NCBI GenBank assembly: GCA_017430835.1
Contig: JAFRMD010000058.1
Location: forward strand, 1 to 17,046
Direction of reading: 5' to 3'
From: Methanosphaera sp.
GTDB lineage: Archaea > Methanobacteriota > Methanobacteria > Methanobacteriales > Methanobacteriaceae
DNA: 17,046 nucleotides
The position numbers were made by a program, and so were the translations under genes. The notes beneath the pieces were generated by a model. The model was not told the DNA's origin. It did no database searches and saw only the letters and a program-made list of their open reading frames with translations. Each line of letters begins with the position of its first letter. The stretch's first letter is position 1. This document shows, one piece after another, positions 1 to 6,432 of the stretch.

Positions 1-1
1 A

Positions 2-130
2 ATAAAGCATATAACAGAAATAGCATCCAAAAGTTTAGTCACAACAAAAATAAGCCCACCCCCAAACACCAACAACAGACTAGCACAAGACCCAACAAAC
101 AAACACCCCGGAAACAACAGAAAACCATAA
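2..130 (+). CDS. Possible C-terminal end of a gene entering from the left
   Basis: An open frame runs from the left edge to a TAA at 128-130 and encodes about 42 residues, including ITEIASKSLVTTK and a Pro/Asn/Thr-rich tail. This stretch is C-rich on the plus strand, unlike the very T-rich DNA that follows, which hints that it once coded or still codes. A second frame from base 1 is also open to 144, so the choice of frame is not secure. No family is recognised. It may be the tail of a real protein or simply low-complexity DNA. Confidence 0.2.
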   Translation: MKHITEIASKSLVTTKISPPPNTNNRLAQDPTNKHPGNNRKP

Positions 131-395
131 AAAAACAAAATTAAAAAAAAGTTACTTCAACACAAAATCCTTAACTTGATAGCATTGATAATTATTTAAG
201 TTTAACACAAAATAAACATCAACAAAAAAAAACATAAAATACTAAACAAAAACCAATAAATATCAACTGACACTAAATTTATTACCTCTTTTATTTAAAA
301 AAAAATTAAATATTCTCCATTTCATATAAAAGCAATCTTGATGCTTGTTTTGTCTTATTACTAACTTTGATAGATTATTGTTTATAGTTCTCTTC

Positions 396-415
396 TTTTA
401 ATCATATGATTAAAA
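396..415. promoter_or_regulatory. Perfect 20-bp palindrome, possible operator
   Basis: The arms TTTTAATCAT (396-405) and ATGATTAAAA (406-415) are exact reverse complements with no spacer. It lies about 140 bp before the AbrB-type gene. Having no loop, it resembles a binding site for a dimeric protein more than a terminator hairpin. AT-rich DNA produces palindromes by chance, but a gapless 20-bp one is uncommon. Confidence 0.35.
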
Positions 416-509
416 AGTTTCAAGAATATTTTTCTTTTTTTTATATTTTTTATATTATTCTTAAATTTTTTTAAATTATTTTTATTTTTTTGTAGTTTTT
501 ATTATAAAG

Positions 510-517
510 TTTATATA
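510..517 (+). promoter_or_regulatory. TATA box of the AbrB/PIN operon
   Basis: TTTATATA lies 46 nt before the AbrB start codon. With the usual archaeal spacing of about 25 nt, transcription would start near 540, just ahead of the ribosome site GAGG at 543-546. This gives a short leader and supports the start at 556. Confidence 0.5.
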
Positions 518-555
518 TATTGAATTATAAAGTATTACATTAGAGGCGAAATTGT

Positions 556-741
556 ATGATTATTAGGACTACATTAAATAATTATTATCAAACAGCAATC
601 CCGAAAAGAGTTAGAGAAATTTTGGATGTGCAAGGTGCATCTTATGTTGAATGGGATTTGGATGAAGAAAATAAAACAGTTACACTGAAATTTATAAAGA
701 AACCGTCCTTATTGGATATAAGTAAAATTAGTAGGAAGTGA
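556..741 (+). CDS. AbrB/MazE-type antitoxin
   Basis: This is a 61-residue protein with the SpoVT/AbrB swapped-hairpin pattern: a short beta strand (MIIRTTLNNYYQTAIPKRVR), where the family's usual 'Q..IPK.vR..L.v..Gd.v.w' signature is easy to follow, then ILDVQGASYVEWDLDEEN and a charged tail that would touch the toxin. Such proteins bind operator DNA as dimers and neutralise a cognate nuclease. The ribosome site GAGG (543-546) lies 9 nt before the ATG. Its TGA stop overlaps the GTG start of the PIN gene by 4 nt, so the two are translationally coupled. It very probably represses its own operon. The family call is from sequence pattern; the pairing is inferred from context. Confidence 0.85.
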   Translation: MIIRTTLNNYYQTAIPKRVREILDVQGASYVEWDLDEENKTVTLKFIKKPSLLDISKISRK

Positions 742-1181
742 ATATAGAAATGACTATGGGTTACTTAATTGATCACACATTAATTGAAGCACTTTTTGAT
801 CAAACTCATGAAAATCATGAACAAGCATTATCTTTAATTTATTTTCTTGATCAAAAACAATTATACATTACATTCAGTGAATTAATTAAGGTGATGAACT
901 TCTGTAAAGAATATGATGATGAAACAAAGAAGGAAATGTTCCGGTTAATCACAGAAATTACTAAGGTATTAAATATTTATGAAAATGACATATTTAAGAA
1001 GATATTGGGGATCTATGTTAGATTTAATGGTGAATTCGATTTTTCAGACTGTATAAATATTTATTATATGAATTACCGTAAATTTTGGGATTTTGTATCC
1101 TTTGATGATAGATATGACAAGGTTGATAAGGTCAAACGCATATATAATGTGGAAAATGGGCAAATTATTATGAAACAGTAA
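738..1181 (+). CDS. PIN-domain toxin (VapC-like ribonuclease)
   Basis: This protein of up to 147 residues has the PIN-fold layout. An acidic residue follows the first strand (LID12), a helix reads like 'lialfd..d.nHe.Al' (EALFDQTHENHEQAL), a second acidic residue is in FSE48, a third in FSD104, and a fourth in SFDD (123-124). Those residues are expected to bind Mg2+/Mn2+ for RNA cleavage; VapC toxins usually cut tRNA or rRNA, but the target here is unknown. The GTG at 738 overlaps the antitoxin stop; ATG at 750 and 756 are alternatives that keep all catalytic residues. All four acidic positions are present and there is no interruption, so the toxin looks functional. The length is typical. Confidence 0.85.
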   Translation: MNIEMTMGYLIDHTLIEALFDQTHENHEQALSLIYFLDQKQLYITFSELIKVMNFCKEYDDETKKEMFRLITEITKVLNIYENDIFKKILGIYVRFNGEFDFSDCINIYYMNYRKFWDFVSFDDRYDKVDKVKRIYNVENGQIIMKQ

Positions 1182-1300
1182 TATGAATATAATAAAAATA
1201 GATTAAACTTCTTTAATTATGTCAAATATTTCAGAAACTTGAAAAGATTTAAAATTAGGGTTGTTAATTAGATTACATTAAATTTGAATCATTTAGTGAT

Positions 1301-1330
1301 GGTATAATACCAACAAATTTGTATATATTA
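1301..1330 (+). promoter_or_regulatory. Two adjacent palindromes and TATA box before the HVO_A0114-type module
   Basis: GGTATAATACC (1301-1311) is a perfect 11-bp palindrome centred on A, and ACAAATTTGT (1313-1322) is a second perfect palindrome one base later. A TATA-like GTATATATTA (1321-1330) overlaps the second, 19-28 nt before the ATG at 1349. This is a natural place for autorepression by the winged-helix antitoxin encoded downstream. Confidence 0.45.
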
Positions 1331-1348
1331 TAAGGATGATATTACTAT

Positions 1349-1610
1349 ATGAAAAGAAATACTAACCAAGATATTTGTTTGTATGAAAAAAGAATAATTT
1401 TTCAGGAAACTATACGTGGCTGGTCAATAGTTATAACACCAGATAATATTTTAATAGATAATTATGAACATGATTTTCAATATATTCATCCAGATAGGGC
1501 TAGAAGATAGACTAAAACATTATATGAAACATTATTTATTGTAAAAGCTCATATTGAAAAATATAAGAAAGTTGAATTGGATTTATTGGGGGGAGGAGTT
1601 ATTGAAATGA
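1349..1610 (+). pseudogene. Broken small gene upstream of the antitoxin, probable toxin partner (TumE-like)
   Basis: From ATG 1349, preceded by GGATGAT, a frame encodes 53 residues, including GWSIVITPDNILIDNYEHDF and YIHPDRARR, and then meets TAG at 1508-1510. The same frame continues with protein-like sequence (TKTLYETLFIVKAHIEKYKK, VELDLLGG). It then runs through a G6 run (1588-1593) straight into the antitoxin frame. With one G fewer, it would read LGEELLK and stop at TGA 1608-1610, overlapping the antitoxin ATG, which is the normal arrangement for such pairs. The HxP motif followed by a C-terminal helix recalls TumE/DUF6516-type partners of HVO_A0114 antitoxins; the match is by eye and position only. 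Two apparent lesions suggest the toxin is dead while the antitoxin survives. Confidence 0.5.
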
Positions 1611-2029
1611 TGATAACATTAATCAAAAGACAGAATGGTACTGATGTAATTAAAGATTTAATCCAAAAATATGGTTCTAAAAAAGAATTAGAACGTTTAT
1701 TTAATCAAACAAATAATATGGAAATGTTAATTGATTTAGAAAATTGGAATTATTTCTTAGAAAATCCCCATGAAACTATTGAAAAAGGTGAAGCTTTAGT
1801 TACTAATAAAATTAACTTAACTCAATTAGATTTTGAAGTTCTGTCTGCAATTAAATACAATGAAATAACTTCAATTAGGGATTTAGCTGATAAAATGCAT
1901 AAAGATGTTAAAACTATTCAGCCTAAAGTTCATAAATTATCTGAAAATGGTTTTATTCAATTAATTGATGGAAATAAAAATAGTAAGATTCCCATTTTGA
2001 ATTATGATGAAATAAGATTAGAAATATGA
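1607..2029 (+). CDS. HVO_A0114-type winged-helix antitoxin/regulator
   Basis: From the ATG at 1607 (or 1610) this is a 140-residue protein. The N-terminal half is helical and charged. The C-terminal half is a winged helix: LTQLDFEVLSAIKYNEITSI, then the recognition helix region RDLADKMHKDVKTIQPKVHK, then a wing ending in ILNYDEIRLEI. The 'siydLA..l.rdvk.v...v..L...Glv....' pattern and the closing 'YDEI.lei' are characteristic of the HVO_A0114 family of DNA-binding antitoxins. GGAGG at 1592-1596 favours ATG 1607. The frame is open back to 1511 only because of the G6 run, so an upstream TTG start at 1577 is unlikely. It probably binds the palindromes at 1301-1322. Its partner upstream appears inactivated. 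Confidence 0.7.
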   Translation: MMITLIKRQNGTDVIKDLIQKYGSKKELERLFNQTNNMEMLIDLENWNYFLENPHETIEKGEALVTNKINLTQLDFEVLSAIKYNEITSIRDLADKMHKDVKTIQPKVHKLSENGFIQLIDGNKNSKIPILNYDEIRLEI

Positions 2030-2212
2030 TTTTTTTCATCATCATATTTTATATGTCATTTTGATATAACGTTTCTATTTCTTTTTAAGAAAAAATATAA
2101 TATGTTCCTGACAAGAAAAAGTAAATGATTTGGAGAAAAAAATAATATGCATCCTATTATGGAATAATTATGCAATATAATCATATTATTCGTTATTATG
2201 AATGTTTAATAG
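2030..2212. other. Gene-free stretch
   Basis: Only short frames broken by stops are seen, for example around 2148-2165 and 2200-2255. It may belong to the same decayed gene as the fragment that follows. Downstream of the antitoxin stop the T-rich sequence at 2028-2050 could end its transcript. Confidence 0.4.
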
Positions 2213-2362
2213 TTATGGAATACATATTGGTGGACATACTATAAAATAAGCAAGCAATTTATTAATGTAGAATTAAAACCATGCTATGATGGGCAAAAAT
2301 TTGTGACGAAGGATGGATTGAGTCTAAATTTGGTGGTGGGAGACATTAAAATTAAATTTTAA
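2213..2362 (+). pseudogene. Unrecognised 49-residue gene fragment
   Basis: After a TAG at 2210-2212 a frame without a start codon encodes 49 residues and ends at TAA 2360-2362. It reads as normal protein (SKQFINVELKPCYDGQKF, then VTKDGLSLNLVVGDIKIKF), with better composition than the neighbouring DNA. There is no ribosome site and no ATG. The family is not recognised. A remnant of a larger decayed gene is the most likely explanation. Confidence 0.3.
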
Positions 2363-2525
2363 GCAATTAGTACAATTAGACAATATTTTAGATAATAAAT
2401 GTTTAACGTAACAGATGTTTTAGAATGGGAGTGTTCAACAATTTTTATTGTTTTTAGAATAATTGTTTCAAGCACTTATTATCAGTTGTTAATTTTCTAT
2501 TCTCTTTTTTTTTATTTTAGGTTTA

Positions 2526-2617
2526 TTATTTTATTCTTTGTAATGAATATATTTATGGTTATTTTATTCTTTGTAATGAATATATTTATGGTTATTTTAT
2601 TCTTTGTAAAGAATATA
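2526..2617. repeat. 33-bp tandem repeat, about 2.8 copies
   Basis: Three copies begin at 2526, 2559 and 2592; the core TTATTCTTTGTAATGAATAT is found at 2531 and 2564 and, with one change, at 2597. The period of 33 preserves frame, so the plus-strand frame 2399-2623 reads as an 11-residue hydrophobic repeat (ILFFVMNIFMV). I treat this as a DNA repeat, not a protein, because there is no ribosome site and the composition is extreme. Confidence 0.8.
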
Positions 2618-2654
2618 CTATAGAAACAATAAATAAGAACAGCAATCACATTTA

Positions 2655-3296
2655 ATGGATATCATATCAAAAATAGTCAATAATGACATGGGTAACATAA
2701 AGAATTTCACAACAGACAATTTAACAAATGTTGATAGAGTTCTTTCACAATTAGCATTACAAAGAGCAAGTGATTTATCACAGATTAAACTATCCAAACA
2801 TTTACAAACATCAATTTCAAATATCAAAAACATTTTAGACACACTAGAAAAAACACATTTAATATTTCATATTGAAGCATATGGAACATCATCTAAAAGA
2901 ACAAAAAAAACATGAAAATACTATTTTGCAACAAGCAGCCTAAAACATGCACTTTCATCTACTTTGGGAAATAATTCCATACGTAAAGAAGAATATAATG
3001 GAATATTACTAGAAAATATGATTGCTTCTTTATTACAAGAAAAGTTCACAAAAACATATAACACATACTTATTCTATGATTCAAACAAACAAAATGTAGA
3101 TTTTATCATACAAAAAGGTTTTCAAAATCCAATACCCATAGAAGTAGGAAGAGGAAAAAAAGATAAAAAACAAGTAAAAACAGCAATGAAAACCTATAAA
3201 AGTTCTCATGGTATAATAATATCAAATACCACAACAAAAATATCTAAAGAAGATAATATTATTTACATACCATATAAAACATTTTCCATATTATAA
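2655..3296 (+). pseudogene. 5'-truncated DUF4143-type ATPase with an internal TGA
   Basis: The frame matches the middle and C-terminal part of AAA_14/DUF4143 ATPases. A winged-helix stretch (LSQLALQRASDLSQIKLSKH) is followed by the boundary motif that in relatives reads roughly 'R..K.WKYYFAT', and then by the nuclease-like C-terminal domain (ENMIASLLQEKF, YDSNKQNVDFIIQKG, PIPIEVGRGKKDKKQVK). Here the W codon of KKTWKYYFATSS is TGA (2913-2915), and the frame is otherwise continuous to TAA at 3294-3296. The N-terminal Walker A/B ATPase half is missing; unrelated repeat DNA lies upstream. So the gene has lost its ATPase half and gained a nonsense codon. The intact relative at 16249 shows what the missing half should look like. 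The decayed insertion element begins immediately after its stop. Confidence 0.8.
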
Positions 3297-5072
3297 GGGT
3301 GTCCGCCATAAATATTTTTTTTTATATTTTCTTATTTTATGTATACATCTAGTTCTAATTGGTGTGTGGCTGATATATTTTCGCATAATTCGCATATGTC
3401 TTTTTTATTGTTCTTTTTATCTGTTAGTATGTTGTATAGTCTTTTTATATTATATGCTAATGCATCTAGATTGATTCTTTGTTCTGTTTTTGTTTTTCCT
3501 ATTACTACTTCTTGTTCTATGTGATAATATTCTTTTAATCTTCCGAATGGTCCTTCTACACAGGGTCTTTTACTGTATTCTTCTTGATATTCTTGTTTTT
3601 CCATTTTGAAGTACATTTCTATTTGTAATCTGTCTCCGTTTTCTGTGATGGTTCTGTGTGTTTGTTTTTGTGATATTCAGTCTTTTTTGAATTTGCAGTT
3701 TTTACATGCTTCATAATTGTTGTATAATCTTTTTATTTTATCTGGTTTTTCTGGATCTTTGGATTTTATTGTGTATTGGTTGTAACATGTTAAATATTGT
3801 CCTGATGGACATTTAAATGCATCTTTTTCTCCATTATATTCAAAATGGTCTTTATGGAATGGATTTTAGTTTAGTTTTCTATTTTTTCTTTGGATTATTT
3901 TCTAGTTGGTATTAATCCATTTATGTTGTTGTCTTTGAAGTATGATAAACTTGTTGGATTTAAGTAGATTGTATCTGCGCTCATATGTTCTGGTGTTTTA
4001 CCAAGGTTTTTTATTGTTTTATCTGCTATTTGTGGAAGTTCGTAATGATCTGTAGGGCTTTGTGTGACATTTACTGCACATATTAATTTGGTGTCATAAT
4101 CAACTGCTGATTGGATATTATAAGCTATATAGAAGTTTCCTTTTTTCCTTTCATTTTACGGGCTTCTATGTCATTCATTGGTATTTTATATTGTCTAGTT
4201 AGGGTGAATTGAGTGTTTATATCGTATAATTTTTCTAATTTTTCTTTATCACTTAATTTAATGTTTTATATTAAATTTTTAGCAGGTTTGTGGAGTTTAT
4301 CCAGTATTTTATCTTCTATTTTAATTCCATTATAATAATTAATCAATATTTTTGTTTCTTTTTTTGAGATGATATTATGGTTAGCATTACATCCTTTTTT
4401 TATAGTTCCATCGATAGCAACGTGATTAAATTCACTTAAATTCTCATCAGATGCTTTTTTTAATGTCATTTTCAATGATTGCTCATAATATTCACCATAT
4501 TCATCACGATATCTTTGTATTGAACGTTCAAAAGGAGTAATACCATCACAAACATACTTAAATATGTCATGATACCTTGCATATCTGCAATTATACGAGC
4601 ACTATCCATATGTTCTATTTTAGCATAAACAAGTAATTTTAACATTGAACAAATGTTAAATATGGTCTACCGTCTTTCTTTTCTTCTAGTTTAATATTCA
4701 TTTTTTCGATAGATTCTTCAATAAACTCAACAACAAAACGAGAAATATGATCTTTCGGAACATTATAATCATTAGTTCTAACAATCAATTTCGTCTGATT
4801 CGTATCAATACCATCCATAACCATAAATAAACAATCCATATATTTTAATTCTTAATTATACTTATGTACAAAATAGTATATAAACTTTACTAGAAAATAA
4901 ACAAATAATATATAAAATAAGAAATAAACCAAGAATAATATTAAAAATAAAACAAACAAAATAAAAATTTAAAATAAAAAAAAGATTTTAAACTTCAATT
5001 ACAAAAATAAATAAAAATAAGATATACTAAAAAATTTAATTTTTTGAAAAAAATGAGTATTGACGAACGTCC
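3297..5072 (-). mobile_element. Decayed IS1182-family insertion element
   Basis: The element is about 1.8 kb and contains one degenerate transposase gene on the minus strand. Its ends carry degenerate inverted repeats: the left end GGGTGTCCGCCATAAATA (from 3297), followed by a T run, resembles the reverse complement of the right end ending at 5072 (GGACGTTCGTCAATACTCA plus T run). The cores GTCCGCCA and GTTCGTCA share 6 of 8 bases. A TATTA is found just outside both ends (3290-3294 and 5073-5077) and could be a target duplication, but this is uncertain in such AT-rich DNA. Exact boundaries are not certain. With its transposase broken, the element cannot move by itself. Confidence 0.65.
3332..4839 (-). 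pseudogene. IS1182-family transposase, multiply frameshifted
   Basis: Reading leftward from ATG 4839, the family order can be followed through several frames. The N-terminal part (DGRPYLTF, 4639-4839) is followed after a shift by MLKLLVYAKIEHMDSAR. After another shift near 4580 come ARYHDIFKYVCDGITPFERS and the central block FNHVAIDGTIKKG with IISKKETKILINYY (4266-4475). The C-terminal block CVEGPFGRLKEYYHIEQEVV with LNLDALAYN-like NLDALAYNIKRLYN (3332-3616) closes the gene. The stretch 3617-4265 is littered with stops in every frame. Length (about 500 codons) agrees with intact IS1182 transposases. The pattern is well known from Methanobacteriales genomes. It is certainly inactive. Confidence 0.85.
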
Positions 5073-5170
5073 TATTAAATTTTTATAATATTATAGTTCT
5101 TATCTAAAAGTTTATACCATATTATTACAAATATTTTTTTTATGAAACGTTATAATTCAGAGTTCAACTT
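4840..5170. other. IS upstream end and flanking gene-free DNA
   Basis: 4840-5072 is the non-coding right end of the insertion element, very A-rich, and would have held its transposase promoter. 5073-5170 is flanking AT-rich DNA with no gene seen. Confidence 0.5.
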
Positions 5171-5308
5171 ATGAAAAATATCCTGTTTAGAAAAATAATA
5201 GTACTCTTACCATTTATTTATGGGGGTCGTGAAAAAGAATTAAATGTACTTGAAGATATATTCTATCAACTTAAAATGTGTGTTCATAGCCATCTAATTT
5301 TATACTGA
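5171..5308 (+). CDS. Small ORF, or remnant of an archaeal ATPase N-terminus
   Basis: ATG 5171 to TGA 5306-5308 encodes 45 residues. A hydrophobic start (ILFRKIIVLLPFIYG) is followed by GGREKELNVLEDIF. The block 'GREKEL..LE..' is the typical opening of archaeal ATPase_2-type proteins, in which it is preceded by one or two hydrophobic residues and followed by the Walker A loop; no Walker A follows here. No good ribosome site precedes the ATG. A truncated leftover of an ATPase gene seems more likely than a functional small protein. Confidence 0.25.
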   Translation: MKNILFRKIIVLLPFIYGGREKELNVLEDIFYQLKMCVHSHLILY

Positions 5309-5319
5309 CAAAAAAAGAG

Positions 5320-5373
5320 TATTGGAAAAAGCATACTTTATTTGATAAGGCATACGCTATTTTTTTTCCAATA
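5320..5373 (-). terminator. Stem-loop across the stop codon of the OYE-like gene
   Basis: TATTGGAAAAA (5320-5330) and TTTTTCCAATA (5363-5373) are exact reverse complements with a 32-nt spacer. The spacer contains the stop codon (5338-5340) and the last codons. On the minus-strand transcript the stem is followed by CTC and a run of seven U (5311-5317 on the plus strand is the A run). Stem plus U tract suits transcript termination. Confidence 0.5.
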
Positions 5374-6324
5374 GCAATTATTACATGTTTTACATTCTGA
5401 TTGTCCGAATCCATCATTTTTCCATTGAGTTAGGAAATCATGACTTCTGACAAAAGGTCTTTGCATGGAAATAAAATCAATATTTGTATTATTTATCAGA
5501 GTATTGATGGATTCCATGTTTGATAGTCCACCACCCAGAACTACTGGAATGTCCACTTCTTTTGTAACAGTATCTGTGAAGTCTACCAGCATGTTCTGGT
5601 TGGAAGTTTCTTTTCTGAAGTATTGTGGGGATAGAAACTTGGTAATCTGTAGACTGTCAGCACCATTTTCTGAAAGTATTCGGCATATTTCCAGAGAGTC
5701 GTCAAAATCTTTATATAAATTCACACGACAATGAACATGTAACTTTGTCATCTTTTTGATTAGTTGAATTATTTCAATAATCATTCTCACACGATTATAA
5801 GTGTTTCCGCCATATTCATCTTCACGTTCATTTTCAAATGGATCCATAACTCTGGAGAAGAAATAATTATTTCCTATGTTTAAATGAATTCCATCAAATC
5901 CGGCAAATGCTATTTTTTTAGCTGCCATAACAGTATCTGACTGTATTGTTCTGATATCTTCATGTGTTAAGTCATTAACTGCCATCATCTGTTTGCCGTT
6001 AATATTGCAGTTAATGAAACCTAACTGTGCAAATATTGGAACATCATATTGGTGAACAATATCTGTAACAGTTTTAAATTCCTTGACAAAATAGCGGGAA
6101 TTAAGATAGTGTGAATAGTCACTGAATCGATCATGTGAATATTGAGATATTAATTCTGTTATAATTAATCCAACATTATTTTTTGCTATTTCATCATATC
6201 TATCATATATTTCTGTTGTAAGATTTTTTGATGATTCATTTTGTGATTCCCATAATCCTGTTCTTATAATTCGACTTTTAAGATTAAATTTACCAAATTT
6301 TATGTTATCAAATATGTCTTTCAT
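5338..6324 (-). CDS. Old-yellow-enzyme-like FMN oxidoreductase
   Basis: This 328-residue protein has the OYE/NADH:flavin oxidoreductase TIM-barrel order: opening strand LKSRIIRTGLWE (15-26), AQLGF (99-103), the central block from AGFDGIHLN through DPFENEREDEYGGNTYNRVR (about 141-180), the loop HCRVNLY, VVLGGGL (261-267) and ISMQRPFV (285-292). The family usually reduces activated C=C bonds with FMN. Two oddities are seen. The usual H-x-x-N/H substrate pair is N149-x-x-N152, although Y154 is kept. The C-terminus carries four cysteines (C311, C314, C317, C325), recalling the Fe-S site of larger 2-enoate reductase relatives, but here without the C-terminal flavin/NAD domains. A TATA element (6347-6356) centred about 28 nt before the ATG with no ribosome site suggests a leaderless mRNA. 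The substrate is unknown. Confidence 0.85.
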   Translation of the reverse strand: MKDIFDNIKFGKFNLKSRIIRTGLWESQNESSKNLTTEIYDRYDEIAKNNVGLIITELISQYSHDRFSDYSHYLNSRYFVKEFKTVTDIVHQYDVPIFAQLGFINCNINGKQMMAVNDLTHEDIRTIQSDTVMAAKKIAFAGFDGIHLNIGNNYFFSRVMDPFENEREDEYGGNTYNRVRMIIEIIQLIKKMTKLHVHCRVNLYKDFDDSLEICRILSENGADSLQITKFLSPQYFRKETSNQNMLVDFTDTVTKEVDIPVVLGGGLSNMESINTLINNTNIDFISMQRPFVRSHDFLTQWKNDGFGQSECKTCNNCYWKKNSVCLIK

Positions 6325-6432
6325 GAAATAATATTTTATTAAAAATACTATAAAAATATGAGAGTAACTCTAGAATTACTAGCATCATTTAATCAATAAA
6401 CACATAATACATAATATGAGGGCGTATAAATA
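6325..6432. promoter_or_regulatory. Divergent promoter region
   Basis: This 108-bp gap separates the OYE-like gene (leftward) from the TMEM175-like gene (rightward). ACTATAAAAA at 6347-6356 is the minus-strand TATA box, placing the leftward transcript start at or next to the ATG. On the plus side GAGGG at 6418-6422 lies 10 nt before ATG 6433 and is the ribosome site. The rightward TATA is not clear; the AT-rich 6390-6400 region is a candidate. Confidence 0.5.

Larger units (their letters stand above)
131..555. other. Gene-free AT-rich leader region upstream of the AbrB/PIN pair
   Basis: No convincing coding frame is seen on either strand. The stretch moves from A-rich (131-300) to T-rich (300-500). 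It contains a perfect 20-bp palindrome at 396-415 and the TATA box of the next operon at 510-517. Confidence 0.6.

Noticed and set aside
1508..1510. TAG in the partner gene as a pyrrolysine codon
   Set aside because: Pyrrolysine use is known from Methanosarcinaceae and Methanomassiliicoccales-type archaea, not from the Methanobacteriales this window suggests, and the gene is not a methylamine methyltransferase. A nonsense mutation is simpler.
2399..2623. 74-residue plus-strand frame as a membrane protein
   Set aside because: It is made mostly of the 33-bp tandem repeat, has no ribosome site and has extreme Phe/Ile/Leu composition.
2913..2915. TGA recoded as selenocysteine or tryptophan
   Set aside because: No selenocysteine insertion structure was seen and the family has tryptophan there; TGA recoding to tryptophan is not known in these archaea, and the gene also lacks its N-terminal half.
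5465..5734. 89-residue plus-strand frame
   Set aside because: Antisense shadow of the intact OYE-like gene.
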